This document shows, in pieces, positions 47,524-58,971 of a stretch of DNA of 64,000 nt. A program made the position numbers and the translations under genes. The notes beneath the pieces were generated by a model. The model was not told the DNA's origin, did no database searches, and worked only from the letters and a program-made list of their open reading frames with translations. This DNA is from 40CM-4-69-5 sp036556905 (GTDB lineage: Bacteria > Methylomirabilota > Methylomirabilia > Rokubacteriales > CSP1-6): positions 38,371 through 102,370 of the forward strand of contig DATBIM010000006.1 of the NCBI GenBank assembly GCA_036556905.1, written 5' to 3'. Each line of letters starts with the position of its first letter. Position 1 is the first letter of the stretch.

Positions 47524-48446
47524 GGCGCCGGGACCAGCGCGTCGACAAAGCGGTCCACGTCGAATGGACCCAGATCCTCGAGCTTCTCGCCGACCCCGAC
47601 GAGCTTGATGGGCAGGCCCAGCTCCCTCACGATACGGACCACGATGCCGCCCTTGGCCGTGCCGTCCAACTTGGTCAGCACGGCGCCGGTCAGACCGACC
47701 GCCTCGTGGAACATCCGGGCCTGGGCGAGCCCATTCTGTCCCGTGGGGGCGTCGACCACGATCAGGCTCTCGTGGGGCGCCCCCGGCAGCTGGCGCTCGA
47801 TCACGCGCTTGAGCTTGGCGAGCTCGGCCATCAAGTTCGACTTGGTGTGCAGCCGGCCTGCGGTGTCGATGATGAGGGCATCGACCTGGCGGGCGGTGGC
47901 GGCCTTGAGCGCGTCGAAGACGACGGCCGCGGGATCCGAGCCTGCGGCCTGACGGATCACCTCGACTCCCAGGCGGTCACCCCACACTTCGAGCTGCTCG
48001 ATGGCGGCGGCCCGAAACGTATCGGCGGCGGCGAGCAGGACCTGCTGCCCTTCCCGGCTGAGCGCCGCGGCCAGTTTTGCGCAGGTGGTCGTCTTGCCCG
48101 AGCCGTTGACGCCCAGCATGAGCACGACGGCGGGGCGGTGCTCGAGGTTCAGGGGCTGGGCGGCCGGGCCCAGGATGTCAGTCAGGAACCGGCGGAAGAG
48201 CGGGCGGAGCTGATCGGCGCGGGTCACGGTCCCGAACATCACCTCTTCTCGCGCGCGATTGACGAAGTCGGCGGCCAGGCTCGCGCCGAGGTCGGCGGCG
48301 ACGAGTAGATCTTCCAGCTCGCCGTAGAGGGCTTCGTCGATGGGCCGGTCGGGCTCGAGGACGGCGGCGAGCTGCTCGCTGAGGTACTCCCGCGACCTTC
48401 TGAGCCCCACGCTCAGCCGGTCCCCCAGCCCGCGGATGAACTTCAC
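47520..48446 (-). CDS. ftsY: signal recognition particle receptor FtsY
   Basis: FtsY docks SRP-ribosome complexes at the membrane. The 308 residues comprise a short N-terminal helical domain and the NG GTPase, with GVNGSGKTTT (112-121), ADTFRAAAIEQL, DTAGRL and TKLDGTAKGG. The acidic A domain of E. coli is missing, as in many bacteria. The GTG start at 48446 overlaps the stop of the RodZ-like gene. Confidence 0.95.
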   Translation of the reverse strand: MKFIRGLGDRLSVGLRRSREYLSEQLAAVLEPDRPIDEALYGELEDLLVAADLGASLAADFVNRAREEVMFGTVTRADQLRPLFRRFLTDILGPAAQPLNLEHRPAVVLMLGVNGSGKTTTCAKLAAALSREGQQVLLAAADTFRAAAIEQLEVWGDRLGVEVIRQAAGSDPAAVVFDALKAATARQVDALIIDTAGRLHTKSNLMAELAKLKRVIERQLPGAPHESLIVVDAPTGQNGLAQARMFHEAVGLTGAVLTKLDGTAKGGIVVRIVRELGLPIKLVGVGEKLEDLGPFDVDRFVDALVPAP

Positions 48447-49282
48447 TGCTGGGTGGGCGGGATGACGAGCCGGGAGATGACCGCGCCCCGCGCTCCCAGG
48501 GGCGGAAGGGGCCGGCCATTGAGCTCCAGCGCGATGCCACCGGCGTTGCCGACGGTCAGGACGAACGGGCTGTTCGAGATCCACTCCCGGGTCTCGCCCG
48601 CGGGAATCGTCTCCTCGGTCGAGCGGCCCTCTTCCATGCGGACGCGGACCCAGGTCGCCTCTGATACTCGTGCCACCAGCCGGTAGGGAGTGCTCAGGGG
48701 ACCGGCCGTGGCGGGGGGCGCTTCCCCTGCTCTCGGCGGACTGGCGAGCCGTGGCGCGGTCACCGGGCCCGGCGGCTGAGGCGTCGGTGCCACCGGCCTG
48801 ACCTCGCCCGGGGCCGGAGGCGTTGCTACGGCGACGGTGTCGGTGGGCGCCGCCTCGGGGGCCGGCGCCACGTCGGTCTGCCCTTCCCCCCGCGCGCTGG
48901 CACGCTCGCGCGCCGATTGAAGCACGTTGGCGACCGCGAAGAGGGCGATACCGAAGACGACCAGGAGCGCAAAGCTGACCAGTACGGTGCCCCGGTTGCG
49001 GGCTTCCGGCTGCACCCGCTGGCCTGCGCTTGCTGGCGGGGGGAGCGGTGTTCCTGTCTGGCGGTGGTAGAGGGCAATGGCCTCATCGGGCGGTGTTTGT
49101 AACACTTGGCAGTACGCGCGCAGGAAGCCCCGGGCGAACACGTGCCCGGGCAGGGCGCCGAGATCGTCGCCCTCCAGCGCCTCCAGGTAGCGGGGAGCCA
49201 CACGGGTGGTCCGGGAAAGCTCCTCGAGCGAGAGACCCCGGCGCTGACGGAGCTCACGAAGATAGGAGCCGAGCGACCCCAT
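48443..49282 (-). CDS. RodZ-like membrane protein (helix-turn-helix, DUF4115)
   Basis: The 279 residues have an N-terminal cytoplasmic HTH of the RodZ type (about 5-70, LGSYLRELRQRRGLSLEEL), one membrane helix (about 99-120), a Pro/Ala-rich linker (about 130-195), and a C-terminal beta domain with TWVRVRMEEG. RodZ links MreB to the cell-shape elongation complex. That role is inferred, as no mre genes are nearby. I chose the ATG at 49282. A GTG three codons upstream (49291) is possible, and neither has a strong ribosome-binding site. Confidence 0.85.
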   Translation of the reverse strand: MGSLGSYLRELRQRRGLSLEELSRTTRVAPRYLEALEGDDLGALPGHVFARGFLRAYCQVLQTPPDEAIALYHRQTGTPLPPPASAGQRVQPEARNRGTVLVSFALLVVFGIALFAVANVLQSARERASARGEGQTDVAPAPEAAPTDTVAVATPPAPGEVRPVAPTPQPPGPVTAPRLASPPRAGEAPPATAGPLSTPYRLVARVSEATWVRVRMEEGRSTEETIPAGETREWISNSPFVLTVGNAGGIALELNGRPLPPLGARGAVISRLVIPPTQQ

Positions 49283-49320
49283 GTCCAACACTGCGAGTCT
49301 AGCCTATCGGGGCCCTCTTT

Positions 49321-52300
49321 TCACACGTCGGCGTGCAGCTTCACCGAGACCAGCTTGGAGAGCCCCGGCTCCTCCATGGTCACACCGTAGAGGAGGTCGG
49401 CGGCCTCCATCGTGCGGCGGTTGTGGGTGATGACGAGGAACTGGGTCTGCCCGGTCAGCTCGCGCAGCACCCGCAGGAAGCGATGGATGTTGGCGTCGTC
49501 GAGGGGCGCATCCACCTCGTCGAGCACGCAGAACGGGCTGGGCCGGAAGTAGAAGATCGCGAAGAGCAGGGCCAGACCGGTGAGGGCCCGCTCACCGCCC
49601 GAGAGCAGGGTGACGGATTGCAGGCGCTTGCCCCGGGGCTGGGCCATCAGCTCCACGCCGGTGTCCAGCGGATCCCCGCCCTCCTCGGCTTCGACCAGGC
49701 GCAGTTCGGCGCGGCCGCCCTCGAAGAGCCGCTCGAACAGGCGGGAGAACTCGCGGTTGATTTCCTGGAACGCCTGGGTGAAGCGCTCCTGAGCGGTGCG
49801 GGTCATCCCCCGCAAGGCCTTCTCGAGGTCCTTGATGGAGGCCACCAGATCGTCGTGCTGGGTTCGCAGGAAGGTCAGACGCTCATCGAGCTCCCGATAC
49901 TCCTCGTCGGCGACCAGGTTGACGGCTCCGATGGCGGCCAGGCGCTCTTCCAGCTCACCGACCCGCTGTTTGAGGTTGGCCGGGTCCTGCCCGGGATCGT
50001 GCCGGCCGCGCAGGGCGCCCGCGTCGACGCCCCAGGCTCGATAGGCCTCCTGGGCCAACTCTTCGCGGCGCACGCGTCGCTCCGTGGCCTGCAGCTCGAG
50101 CTCGTGGATTCCTGACACCAGGCGGGCCAGCTCAGCCTCGAGCGATCGCAGCTCCTGTTCGACTCCCCGCACCTCGTCGAGCATGGCCTCGTGGGTCTCG
50201 GCGGCTGCCTGGACCTCGACCTCCACCCGGTCGCGCTCATCGGCGGTGTCGCGGGCGCTGGCGTCGGTCCGCTCGCGCTCCTCGCGGAGCCACGTCTGGC
50301 GCTCGGCGAGCTGGGTCTGGCGCAGCCGCGCCTGGCTCAGGCGCTCGGTGAGGTCGGTCTCCATCTCGTCGATACGGGCGAGCTCGCGGCCGAGGGCTTC
50401 GACACGCTCGGCCACCGAGCCGACCTCGACGCGAATGGCGGTCAGCTCGGCGCCCAGCGCCGTCTCACGCTCCTGGGCGGTCTCGATCGCCTGGCGAAGC
50501 CCGGCCATGGCGTTTTCCTGGGCGGCCTCGGCCTCCGCGGCGGCGGCGATGTGCTGCTCGAGCCGCCCCAGCATGGCCGTGGTCTCGTCGGCCTCCGCCG
50601 TCACCTGCCGGGCCTCGAGGCGAACGGTCTGGGTGTGGCGATGAACCCGGTCATGTTCCCGGATCACCTGTTCCAGGTCCTTTTCCCCGGACAGGTAGTC
50701 GGCCTGACGATCCCTCAACGCCGTCTCGGCAGCGAGCAGCCGCTCTCTGAGCGCGGTGACCTCTGCGGCCAGTCGGGTGACCGCGGCCTGCGTGCTCTGC
50801 ATGGCGTCGGTGAGGCGGGCCGCCTCGTCTTCCAGCTCGCGCAGCTGACGCTTGCGTGCCAGCAGCGAGTGCTCGCCGCCCTCACGGCCCGAGCCGCCGC
50901 GCAGCCGACCGGTGGGCGTCAGCACCTCACCGCCAGGGGTGACGTAGGTGGCGACGACGCCGTTACGGCGCCACAGCGCTTCGGCCTGGTCCAGATGCTC
51001 GACGATCGCCACCCGGCGCAGCAGGTAGTGCAGCAGGTTGGGTGCGAAACCGCTCACCTGGCGCTCGACCCAGCGGATGCCGTTGTCCTCCGGCTGCAGC
51101 CCGTTCGGTCCCGGTAGATGCTCCAGGGGCAGAAAGGTCGCCGGGCCCGCGTTGGAGGCGTTCAGGTAGGCTACGGCCTCGCGAGCCTGCTCGAACCGCT
51201 CCACCACCACCCACTCCAGGCGCTCACCGAGCACCGCCTCCACGGCGCGCTCGAGCTCCGGCGGCACTTCGAGCAGATCGGCGACGGTGCCCACTACACC
51301 GGGCAGGCGTGGAGTGCCCTCCTCGCTGAAGACGGCCCGCACGCCCGAGCCGTAGCCTTCACGGGCGCGATCCAGCCCGCGCAGCGCCTCCAGGCTCGAG
51401 CCCCGCGCCGCCAGTGACACGCGCAGCTCGCCCAGCCGGGCCTCGGCCTCGGCCAGCTGGCGCTCGAAGGTGGCCAGCTCGGCGGCCAGCCGATCCCGCT
51501 CTCCCGTCAGGGAGGCCAGCTCGGTCAGCGTACGAGCCCGGGCGGCTTCGAGCTCACCGCGGCTCCCCGCCAGCCGCAGGACCTCAGCCTCCACGTCCTG
51601 GAGCTCGGCGGCGAGCCGCTCGGCACGACGTCCGAGCTGGCTCTGGCGCTCCCGCAGCTCACCGGCGGAACGGGTGAGGTCGGCTCGCTCGCCGGCCAGG
51701 CGGACCTGCTCCAGCCGCATCGCCTCCAGCCGGCCGCGCTCGTCGCCGAGCACGCTCCGATGGCGCTCCACCTGGGCGGCCAGCTCGTCGGCGGCGCGCT
51801 GGCGCTCGACACCGAGCCGCTCCGCCTCGGCCAGGGCCCCGCGCAGCGTCTCGCGCTCACCCACGATGGCGCCGAGGCGCTCGGTGCTCAGGCGAATCTC
51901 CTCGCCCAGCCGGCTGCTCTCTTCGGTCGTCTCGTGGAGCTGCACGCCCATCTGCTCACGCCGCTCGAGCAGCCGCTCCAACTCGGCCTGCACCTTCTGG
52001 AGCGACTGCCGCAGGTCGGCCAGGCGGTGATCACTGGCCAGGAGGGCCTCTCGCCGGGTCGCCTCGCGCGCAGCCAGGTGGGCCAGGCGCACCCGAAGCG
52101 TCTGCTCGCGGTCGCGCCGTGTGGCCAGTTCGGCATCCAGGCGCTCGCCCTCGGAGACGAGGGCGGCGTAGTCGGCGGCGGTCAGCGTCAACCGCAGAGC
52201 CTGACGCTCCTGCTCGAGCGCCTTGTACTGCTGGGCCTTCTTGGCCTGACGCTCCAGGGAGCCCAGCTGACGCCGCACCTCCTCCATCACGTCCCGGACC

Positions 52301-52866
52301 CGCTGCAGATTCTGGCGAGCGCCCTCCAGCTTGCCCTCGGTCTCGTTCCGCTGCTGCTTGTAGCGGGCGATGCCAGCCGCTTCTTCGATGAACACCCGGC
52401 GTTCATGGGGCTTCGCCGTCAGGACGTGGTTGAGCTTGTCCTGATCCATGACCGAATACGCCCGCGGGTTGGCGCCGGTACCCGCGAAGAGATCCAGGAT
52501 ATCGCGCAGGCGGGTGACCGACTTGTTCAGCAGATATTCGCTGTCGCCGGTGCGGTAGAGCCGGCGGGCAACCACGATCTCGCTCCACGGCACGGCCAGG
52601 ACGCCGTCGTTGCTGAACCGGAGCTCGACCTCGCCCAGGCCCACCGGTCGGCGTGAGGCCGAGCCGTGGAAGATCAGGTCCTCCATCCGCTGGCCCCGCA
52701 GCGACTTGGCGCTTTGCTCGCCCAGCGCCCAGCGCACCGCGTCGGAGATATTCGACTTCCCGCAGCCGTTCGGGCCCACCACCGCGGTGATTCCCGGCAG
52801 CACCTTGATCTCGGTACGCTCGCCGAACGACTTGAAGCCGTTGAGGACGATAGACTCCAGGCGCAT
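49321..52866 (-). CDS. smc: chromosome segregation protein SMC
   Basis: SMC is the condensin ATPase that partners ScpA and ScpB. The 1181 residues have a head with GPNGCGKSN (31-39), two long coiled coils, a hinge roughly at 490-640 (LPGVVGTVADLL, LEWVVVERFEQA), and a C-terminal head with LSGGERALTGLALLFA and LDEVDAPLDDAN. The ATG at 52866 has GAAGGA 3 bases upstream. scpAB lie 37 kb away in the same window, on the same strand. Confidence 0.96.
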   Translation of the reverse strand: MRLESIVLNGFKSFGERTEIKVLPGITAVVGPNGCGKSNISDAVRWALGEQSAKSLRGQRMEDLIFHGSASRRPVGLGEVELRFSNDGVLAVPWSEIVVARRLYRTGDSEYLLNKSVTRLRDILDLFAGTGANPRAYSVMDQDKLNHVLTAKPHERRVFIEEAAGIARYKQQRNETEGKLEGARQNLQRVRDVMEEVRRQLGSLERQAKKAQQYKALEQERQALRLTLTAADYAALVSEGERLDAELATRRDREQTLRVRLAHLAAREATRREALLASDHRLADLRQSLQKVQAELERLLERREQMGVQLHETTEESSRLGEEIRLSTERLGAIVGERETLRGALAEAERLGVERQRAADELAAQVERHRSVLGDERGRLEAMRLEQVRLAGERADLTRSAGELRERQSQLGRRAERLAAELQDVEAEVLRLAGSRGELEAARARTLTELASLTGERDRLAAELATFERQLAEAEARLGELRVSLAARGSSLEALRGLDRAREGYGSGVRAVFSEEGTPRLPGVVGTVADLLEVPPELERAVEAVLGERLEWVVVERFEQAREAVAYLNASNAGPATFLPLEHLPGPNGLQPEDNGIRWVERQVSGFAPNLLHYLLRRVAIVEHLDQAEALWRRNGVVATYVTPGGEVLTPTGRLRGGSGREGGEHSLLARKRQLRELEDEAARLTDAMQSTQAAVTRLAAEVTALRERLLAAETALRDRQADYLSGEKDLEQVIREHDRVHRHTQTVRLEARQVTAEADETTAMLGRLEQHIAAAAEAEAAQENAMAGLRQAIETAQERETALGAELTAIRVEVGSVAERVEALGRELARIDEMETDLTERLSQARLRQTQLAERQTWLREERERTDASARDTADERDRVEVEVQAAAETHEAMLDEVRGVEQELRSLEAELARLVSGIHELELQATERRVRREELAQEAYRAWGVDAGALRGRHDPGQDPANLKQRVGELEERLAAIGAVNLVADEEYRELDERLTFLRTQHDDLVASIKDLEKALRGMTRTAQERFTQAFQEINREFSRLFERLFEGGRAELRLVEAEEGGDPLDTGVELMAQPRGKRLQSVTLLSGGERALTGLALLFAIFYFRPSPFCVLDEVDAPLDDANIHRFLRVLRELTGQTQFLVITHNRRTMEAADLLYGVTMEEPGLSKLVSVKLHADV

Positions 52867-52902
52867 GCGTCCTTCTATCACGAGGGGTAGCGTCGTCCAA
52901 AG

Positions 52903-52945
52903 AAAAAAGACACCAGTGGTTGGGGCGCCAGGGGGCACCGGCCCC
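52903..52945 (-). terminator. possible terminator between the zinc-ribbon gene and smc
   Basis: In minus-strand transcription a GGGGC/GCCCC hairpin with a 4-base loop (52945-52932) is followed, 23 bases later, by a run of six T (52908-52903). The distance is long for an intrinsic terminator, so this is tentative. The 123-bp spacer 52867-52989 otherwise shows nothing clear. Confidence 0.3.
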
Positions 52946-52989
52946 AGATATCGCGGGAGGCGCTCGGCTGGGGCTACGTCGCGGACGGG

Positions 52990-53391
52990 CTACTTCTTGA
53001 ACAGGTTGCCGAAGGCCCGGCGTACGTCATCGGGACGCATCGACGCCGACGACGTCGCGCGCTCCACCGTCACCATGAGCGTGAAGAGGGGGCACTCGTT
53101 GCGACTGCGCTTGTCGGTGACGCGCTCGGCAACAGGCTGGGCGCACTCGAACCGCTGAGCCGGATCGAAGTGGGCGCACTGGCGGCAGGTGTGGAGCTCC
53201 GCCCGGCAGTTCGGGCACTGCGCGAGGGAGCCGGCGGTGATGGGCAGGACAGCGCCGCACTCTGCGCAGCGAGAGAGGGCCCGATTCGTGGGTGTGGCGG
53301 GCCGGGCGCCAGGTCCCGGGTCCTCGCGCCTGGGCGGCCGGGCGTTGGGATCTGTGCGGTAACCGGGCTGCCGGTAGCGTCGGTCATTCAT
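52990..53391 (-). CDS. small zinc-ribbon protein of unknown function
   Basis: The 133 residues have a basic, Arg/Pro-rich N-terminus (about 1-40) and a metal-binding core with CAEC, CPNC and CRQC pairs, then Cys in FECAQP and NECPLF. A C-terminal helix (DVRRAFGNLFKK) closes it. This is a double zinc ribbon, but no catalytic motif is seen. The ATG at 53391 follows the secA stop by 1 base, so it is translationally linked to secA. The secA C-terminus itself ends in a metal-binding motif. I do not recognise the family. Confidence 0.8.
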   Translation of the reverse strand: MNDRRYRQPGYRTDPNARPPRREDPGPGARPATPTNRALSRCAECGAVLPITAGSLAQCPNCRAELHTCRQCAHFDPAQRFECAQPVAERVTDKRSRNECPLFTLMVTVERATSSASMRPDDVRRAFGNLFKK

Positions 53392-53392
53392 C

Positions 53393-56179
<2,787 letters not shown>

Positions 56180-56192
56180 GAGTCTGCGACCA

Positions 56193-57866
56193 TTATACAG
56201 GTCGGGTGCCGAGCAGCTCGCGCGCGTGCCGACGTGCCGTTTCCGACGGCGCCTGCCCCCCCAGCATGCGGGCGATCTCCTCCACGCGGTCGGACCCGGT
56301 CAGAACACGGACAGTGGCCCGGCTCCGGCCGGCCCGTACAGCCTTGACGACCCCGAGGTGGTGGCTGGCCCGCGCGGCGATCTGGGGCAAATGGGTGACA
56401 CACAAGACCTGTCGCCGCGTCGCGGTGGTGGCCAGCTTGTCGGCCACGACCGCCGCCACCCGGCCCCCGATGCCGGCATCGACCTCGTCGAAGATCATGG
56501 TGGGCATGTGCTCGGCCGAGGCCACCACCGCTTGCAGGGCCAGCATCGTCCGTGACAGCTCCCCGCCCGAGGCGACGCGGGCCAGGGGCTTGGGCTCTTC
56601 GCCCGGATTTGCCGAGAGGCGGAACTCCACACGGTCGAGTCCCCGAGCCGTCACCTCGTCTTCACCGCCCCGCTCCACCGCGAGCTCGAACCTCGCCCGG
56701 TCCATGCCCAGACCGCGGAGCTCACGCTGCACGAGAGCGCCCAGCCGGCTGCCCGCGCCAGCCCGCGCCCGGGAAAGTACGGTGGCGCCGGCCACGAGCT
56801 CGCTGCGCGCCTCGACCAGGCGCTGCTCCGCGGCCGCCAGCACCTCCTCGTGGCGCTGCAGGCGCTCCAGCTCGGTGGCCGCCGCGTCGCGATAGGCCAG
56901 CAGGGTCTCCTCGGTGTCGCCGTACTTGCGCTTGAGGCGTCCCAGGGCGTCGAGCCGATCGTCGATGGCTTCCTGCCGAGCGGGGTCGGCCTCGCCGCGC
57001 TGGCGCAAGGCCCGGACAGCCAGGAGGGCTTCTTCCAGGTGAGCCGTGGCCGTGTCGAGCAGATCGGCCGGGACCGCGAATGCCGGGTCGATGCGAGCCA
57101 GCTCACGGAGCAGACGGGCCGCTCGGACCACCCGTCCGGTCGCGGCATCCGGATCCTCCACGAGCAGGGCGGTCGTCTCGGCGAGGCCCTTGGCCAAGCG
57201 CTCGGTGTGCTGGAGTCGTCGCCGCTCGTCCCGCAGCTCCGCTTCCTCGCCGGGGCGGAGACGCGCAGCCTCCAGCTCCGAGAGCTGAAAGCGGAGCAGA
57301 TCCTCCCGCTGAACGCGATCGCGCTCGGCGCTGCGCAGGCGCTGAACCTCCTGCCCGGCGGCGCCGTATTTCGCGAACAGCCTGGCGACCTCGTCCGCGA
57401 TCGTCTCGGCCCCGGCGAAGCGATCGAGCAGAGCGAGCTGTGACGTCGGCTCCAGCAGTCGCTGGTGCTCGTGCTGACCGTGGACATCCACCAGTTCGTC
57501 GCCGAGGCGCTCGAGCAGCCCCACGGTGACCGGTGAGTCGTTGACGAACGCGCGGTGCCGGCCACTCCGGTTGAGCTCCCGCCGGATGACGAGCTGGTCG
57601 TCGTCCAGACCCAGGCCGGCCGCCTCGAGCGTCGCCGCCAGCCCCCGGCAGCCCCCGCCATCGAACACCGCCTCCACGGTGGCGGTCTCGGCATCGGCGC
57701 GAATGACGTCGGTCTGGGCGCGGGCCCCCCGGATCAAGAGAATCGCGTCCACCAGGATCGACTTGCCGGCTCCGGTCTCGCCGGTGAGGACGTTGAGGCC
57801 GGGTTGGAACCCCACCGTGACCGTTTCGATGACCGCGAAATTCTTGATACGGAGCTCTCGCAGCAT
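56193..57866 (-). CDS. recN: DNA repair protein RecN
   Basis: RecN is an SMC-like ATPase in double-strand break repair. The 557 residues show GETGAGKS (29-36), a coiled-coil middle with moderate length, and a C-terminal half-site with LARVASGGELSRTMLAL and the Walker B MIFDEVDAGIGG. The ATG at 57866 is preceded by no neighbour closer than 139 bp, so recN probably begins a transcript with secA and the zinc-ribbon gene. I see no LexA-type box. Confidence 0.95.
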   Translation of the reverse strand: MLRELRIKNFAVIETVTVGFQPGLNVLTGETGAGKSILVDAILLIRGARAQTDVIRADAETATVEAVFDGGGCRGLAATLEAAGLGLDDDQLVIRRELNRSGRHRAFVNDSPVTVGLLERLGDELVDVHGQHEHQRLLEPTSQLALLDRFAGAETIADEVARLFAKYGAAGQEVQRLRSAERDRVQREDLLRFQLSELEAARLRPGEEAELRDERRRLQHTERLAKGLAETTALLVEDPDAATGRVVRAARLLRELARIDPAFAVPADLLDTATAHLEEALLAVRALRQRGEADPARQEAIDDRLDALGRLKRKYGDTEETLLAYRDAAATELERLQRHEEVLAAAEQRLVEARSELVAGATVLSRARAGAGSRLGALVQRELRGLGMDRARFELAVERGGEDEVTARGLDRVEFRLSANPGEEPKPLARVASGGELSRTMLALQAVVASAEHMPTMIFDEVDAGIGGRVAAVVADKLATTATRRQVLCVTHLPQIAARASHHLGVVKAVRAGRSRATVRVLTGSDRVEEIARMLGGQAPSETARRHARELLGTRPV

Positions 57867-57919
57867 CCGCGAACGATGCTAGTGGAGGTGGGGCGAAGGC
57901 TCAAGCGGTATCGCGAACT

Positions 57920-57956
57920 GGGCACGGGCACCCGGGCTATCCCCACGCCCGTGCCC
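57920..57956. other. long stem-loop between nadK and recN
   Basis: GGGCACGGGC (57920-57929) and GCCCGTGCCC (57947-57956) form a perfect 10-bp inverted repeat with a 17-base loop, in the 139-bp spacer 57867-58005. There is no T-run on either side, so it is not a standard intrinsic terminator. It could stop or slow the polymerase reading out of nadK, or stabilise an mRNA end. Confidence 0.6.
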
Positions 57957-58005
57957 CGTGGCGATCACCGGCGGCGCCGCGGCCACCTCGCGAACCCGGT
58001 CGCTC

Positions 58006-58863
58006 TCAGCGCTCTCCCCACTTCAGCTTCGTGCGCAGCACCGAGAAGAAATGCGTGTGGGGGAAGCGCACCAGCCGGATGCGCGATGCCGCCCGCGCCA
58101 CCTCCACCCGATCGTGCTCGCGGAGCGCCAGCCCCACCTGCCCGTCCACGGTGAGCACGGCGTCCTGGCTGGTGAGCACGGCCACCTCGATCCGCTGGCT
58201 TCCCGGGAGCACGATGGGCCGATTCGTCAGCGTGTGCGAGCAGATCGGCGTGAGGACCACCGCGTCCATTGTCGCGAACAAAATCGGCCCCCCCGCCGAG
58301 AGCGAGTAGGCGGTGGACCCGGTGGGCGTGGCGATGATGAGGCCGTCGGCCCGGTAGGCGGTGGCCGGCTCGCCGTCGACGGACACGCTCAGATCGATGA
58401 TGCGGCTGGTTGCCGCCTTCATGATGACGACATCGTTCAGCCCCAGGAACGTGCCGGCCACGTTGCCGCCCCGGTGGAGCCGGGCGGACAGCATCATCCG
58501 CTCCTCTACCGCCATCCGGCCGGCCAGGAGCGCTTCCAGGGCGGGCGTCATCTCGTCCAGCGTGGTGGCGGTGAGGAAACCGAGCCCGCCGAGGTTGACC
58601 CCGAGGATGGGCACTCCCAGATCGCCGACGGCGCGGGCCACCGAGAGCAGAGTGCCATCGCCGCCGAGCACGACGATGACATCGACCTGACTCGGGAGCT
58701 CGCTGCGGCTGGTCTGGGCCACCGGGAGATCGGGAGCGAGGCTAGCCGTTTCCTTGTCGAGGAGGGCGACCAGGCCGCGGGCGCCCAGCCACTGGATCAG
58801 CCGCTGGACCACCTGGGGCGCCGCACCGGCATCCGGCTTGGCGACGATGCCGACTCTTTTCAC
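58006..58863 (-). CDS. nadK: NAD kinase
   Basis: NadK phosphorylates NAD to NADP. The 285 residues carry VLGGDGTLL (GGDG at 67-70), NLGGLGFLT, and the NAD-binding TPTGSTAYSLSAGGP. The GTG start at 58863 has GAGGCGAG upstream. An in-frame upstream GTG-containing copy of the same start sequence lies 50 bp before it (58911-58926). Confidence 0.95.
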   Translation of the reverse strand: MKRVGIVAKPDAGAAPQVVQRLIQWLGARGLVALLDKETASLAPDLPVAQTSRSELPSQVDVIVVLGGDGTLLSVARAVGDLGVPILGVNLGGLGFLTATTLDEMTPALEALLAGRMAVEERMMLSARLHRGGNVAGTFLGLNDVVIMKAATSRIIDLSVSVDGEPATAYRADGLIIATPTGSTAYSLSAGGPILFATMDAVVLTPICSHTLTNRPIVLPGSQRIEVAVLTSQDAVLTVDGQVGLALREHDRVEVARAASRIRLVRFPHTHFFSVLRTKLKWGER

Positions 58864-58926
58864 GGGCTCGCCTCGGCCTGCATCAGGCCTGCGGCTCGCA
58901 CGGTCACGTTCACCGGCTCGCCTCGG
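58861..58926 (-). repeat. duplicated nadK start region
   Basis: A 16-base stretch at 58861-58876 recurs at 58911-58926 with one mismatch, 50 bp apart. Each copy contains a Shine-Dalgarno-like GAGGCGAG followed by GTG. Only the copy next to nadK is in frame with a complete enzyme. Because 50 is not a multiple of 3, the two GTGs are in different frames. Confidence 0.75.
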
Positions 58927-58929
58927 ACG

Positions 58930-58946
58930 CTGGGGCCCGGCCCCAG
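58930..58946. other. stem-loop between tlyA and nadK
   Basis: CTGGGGC and GCCCCAG form a perfect 7-bp inverted repeat with a 3-base loop, in the 108-bp spacer 58864-58971. No T-run follows. It would sit about 25-40 bases after the tlyA stop in the mRNA. Confidence 0.45.
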
Positions 58947-58971
58947 TCCGTCCTGCGGCGCGCACTGCGGT

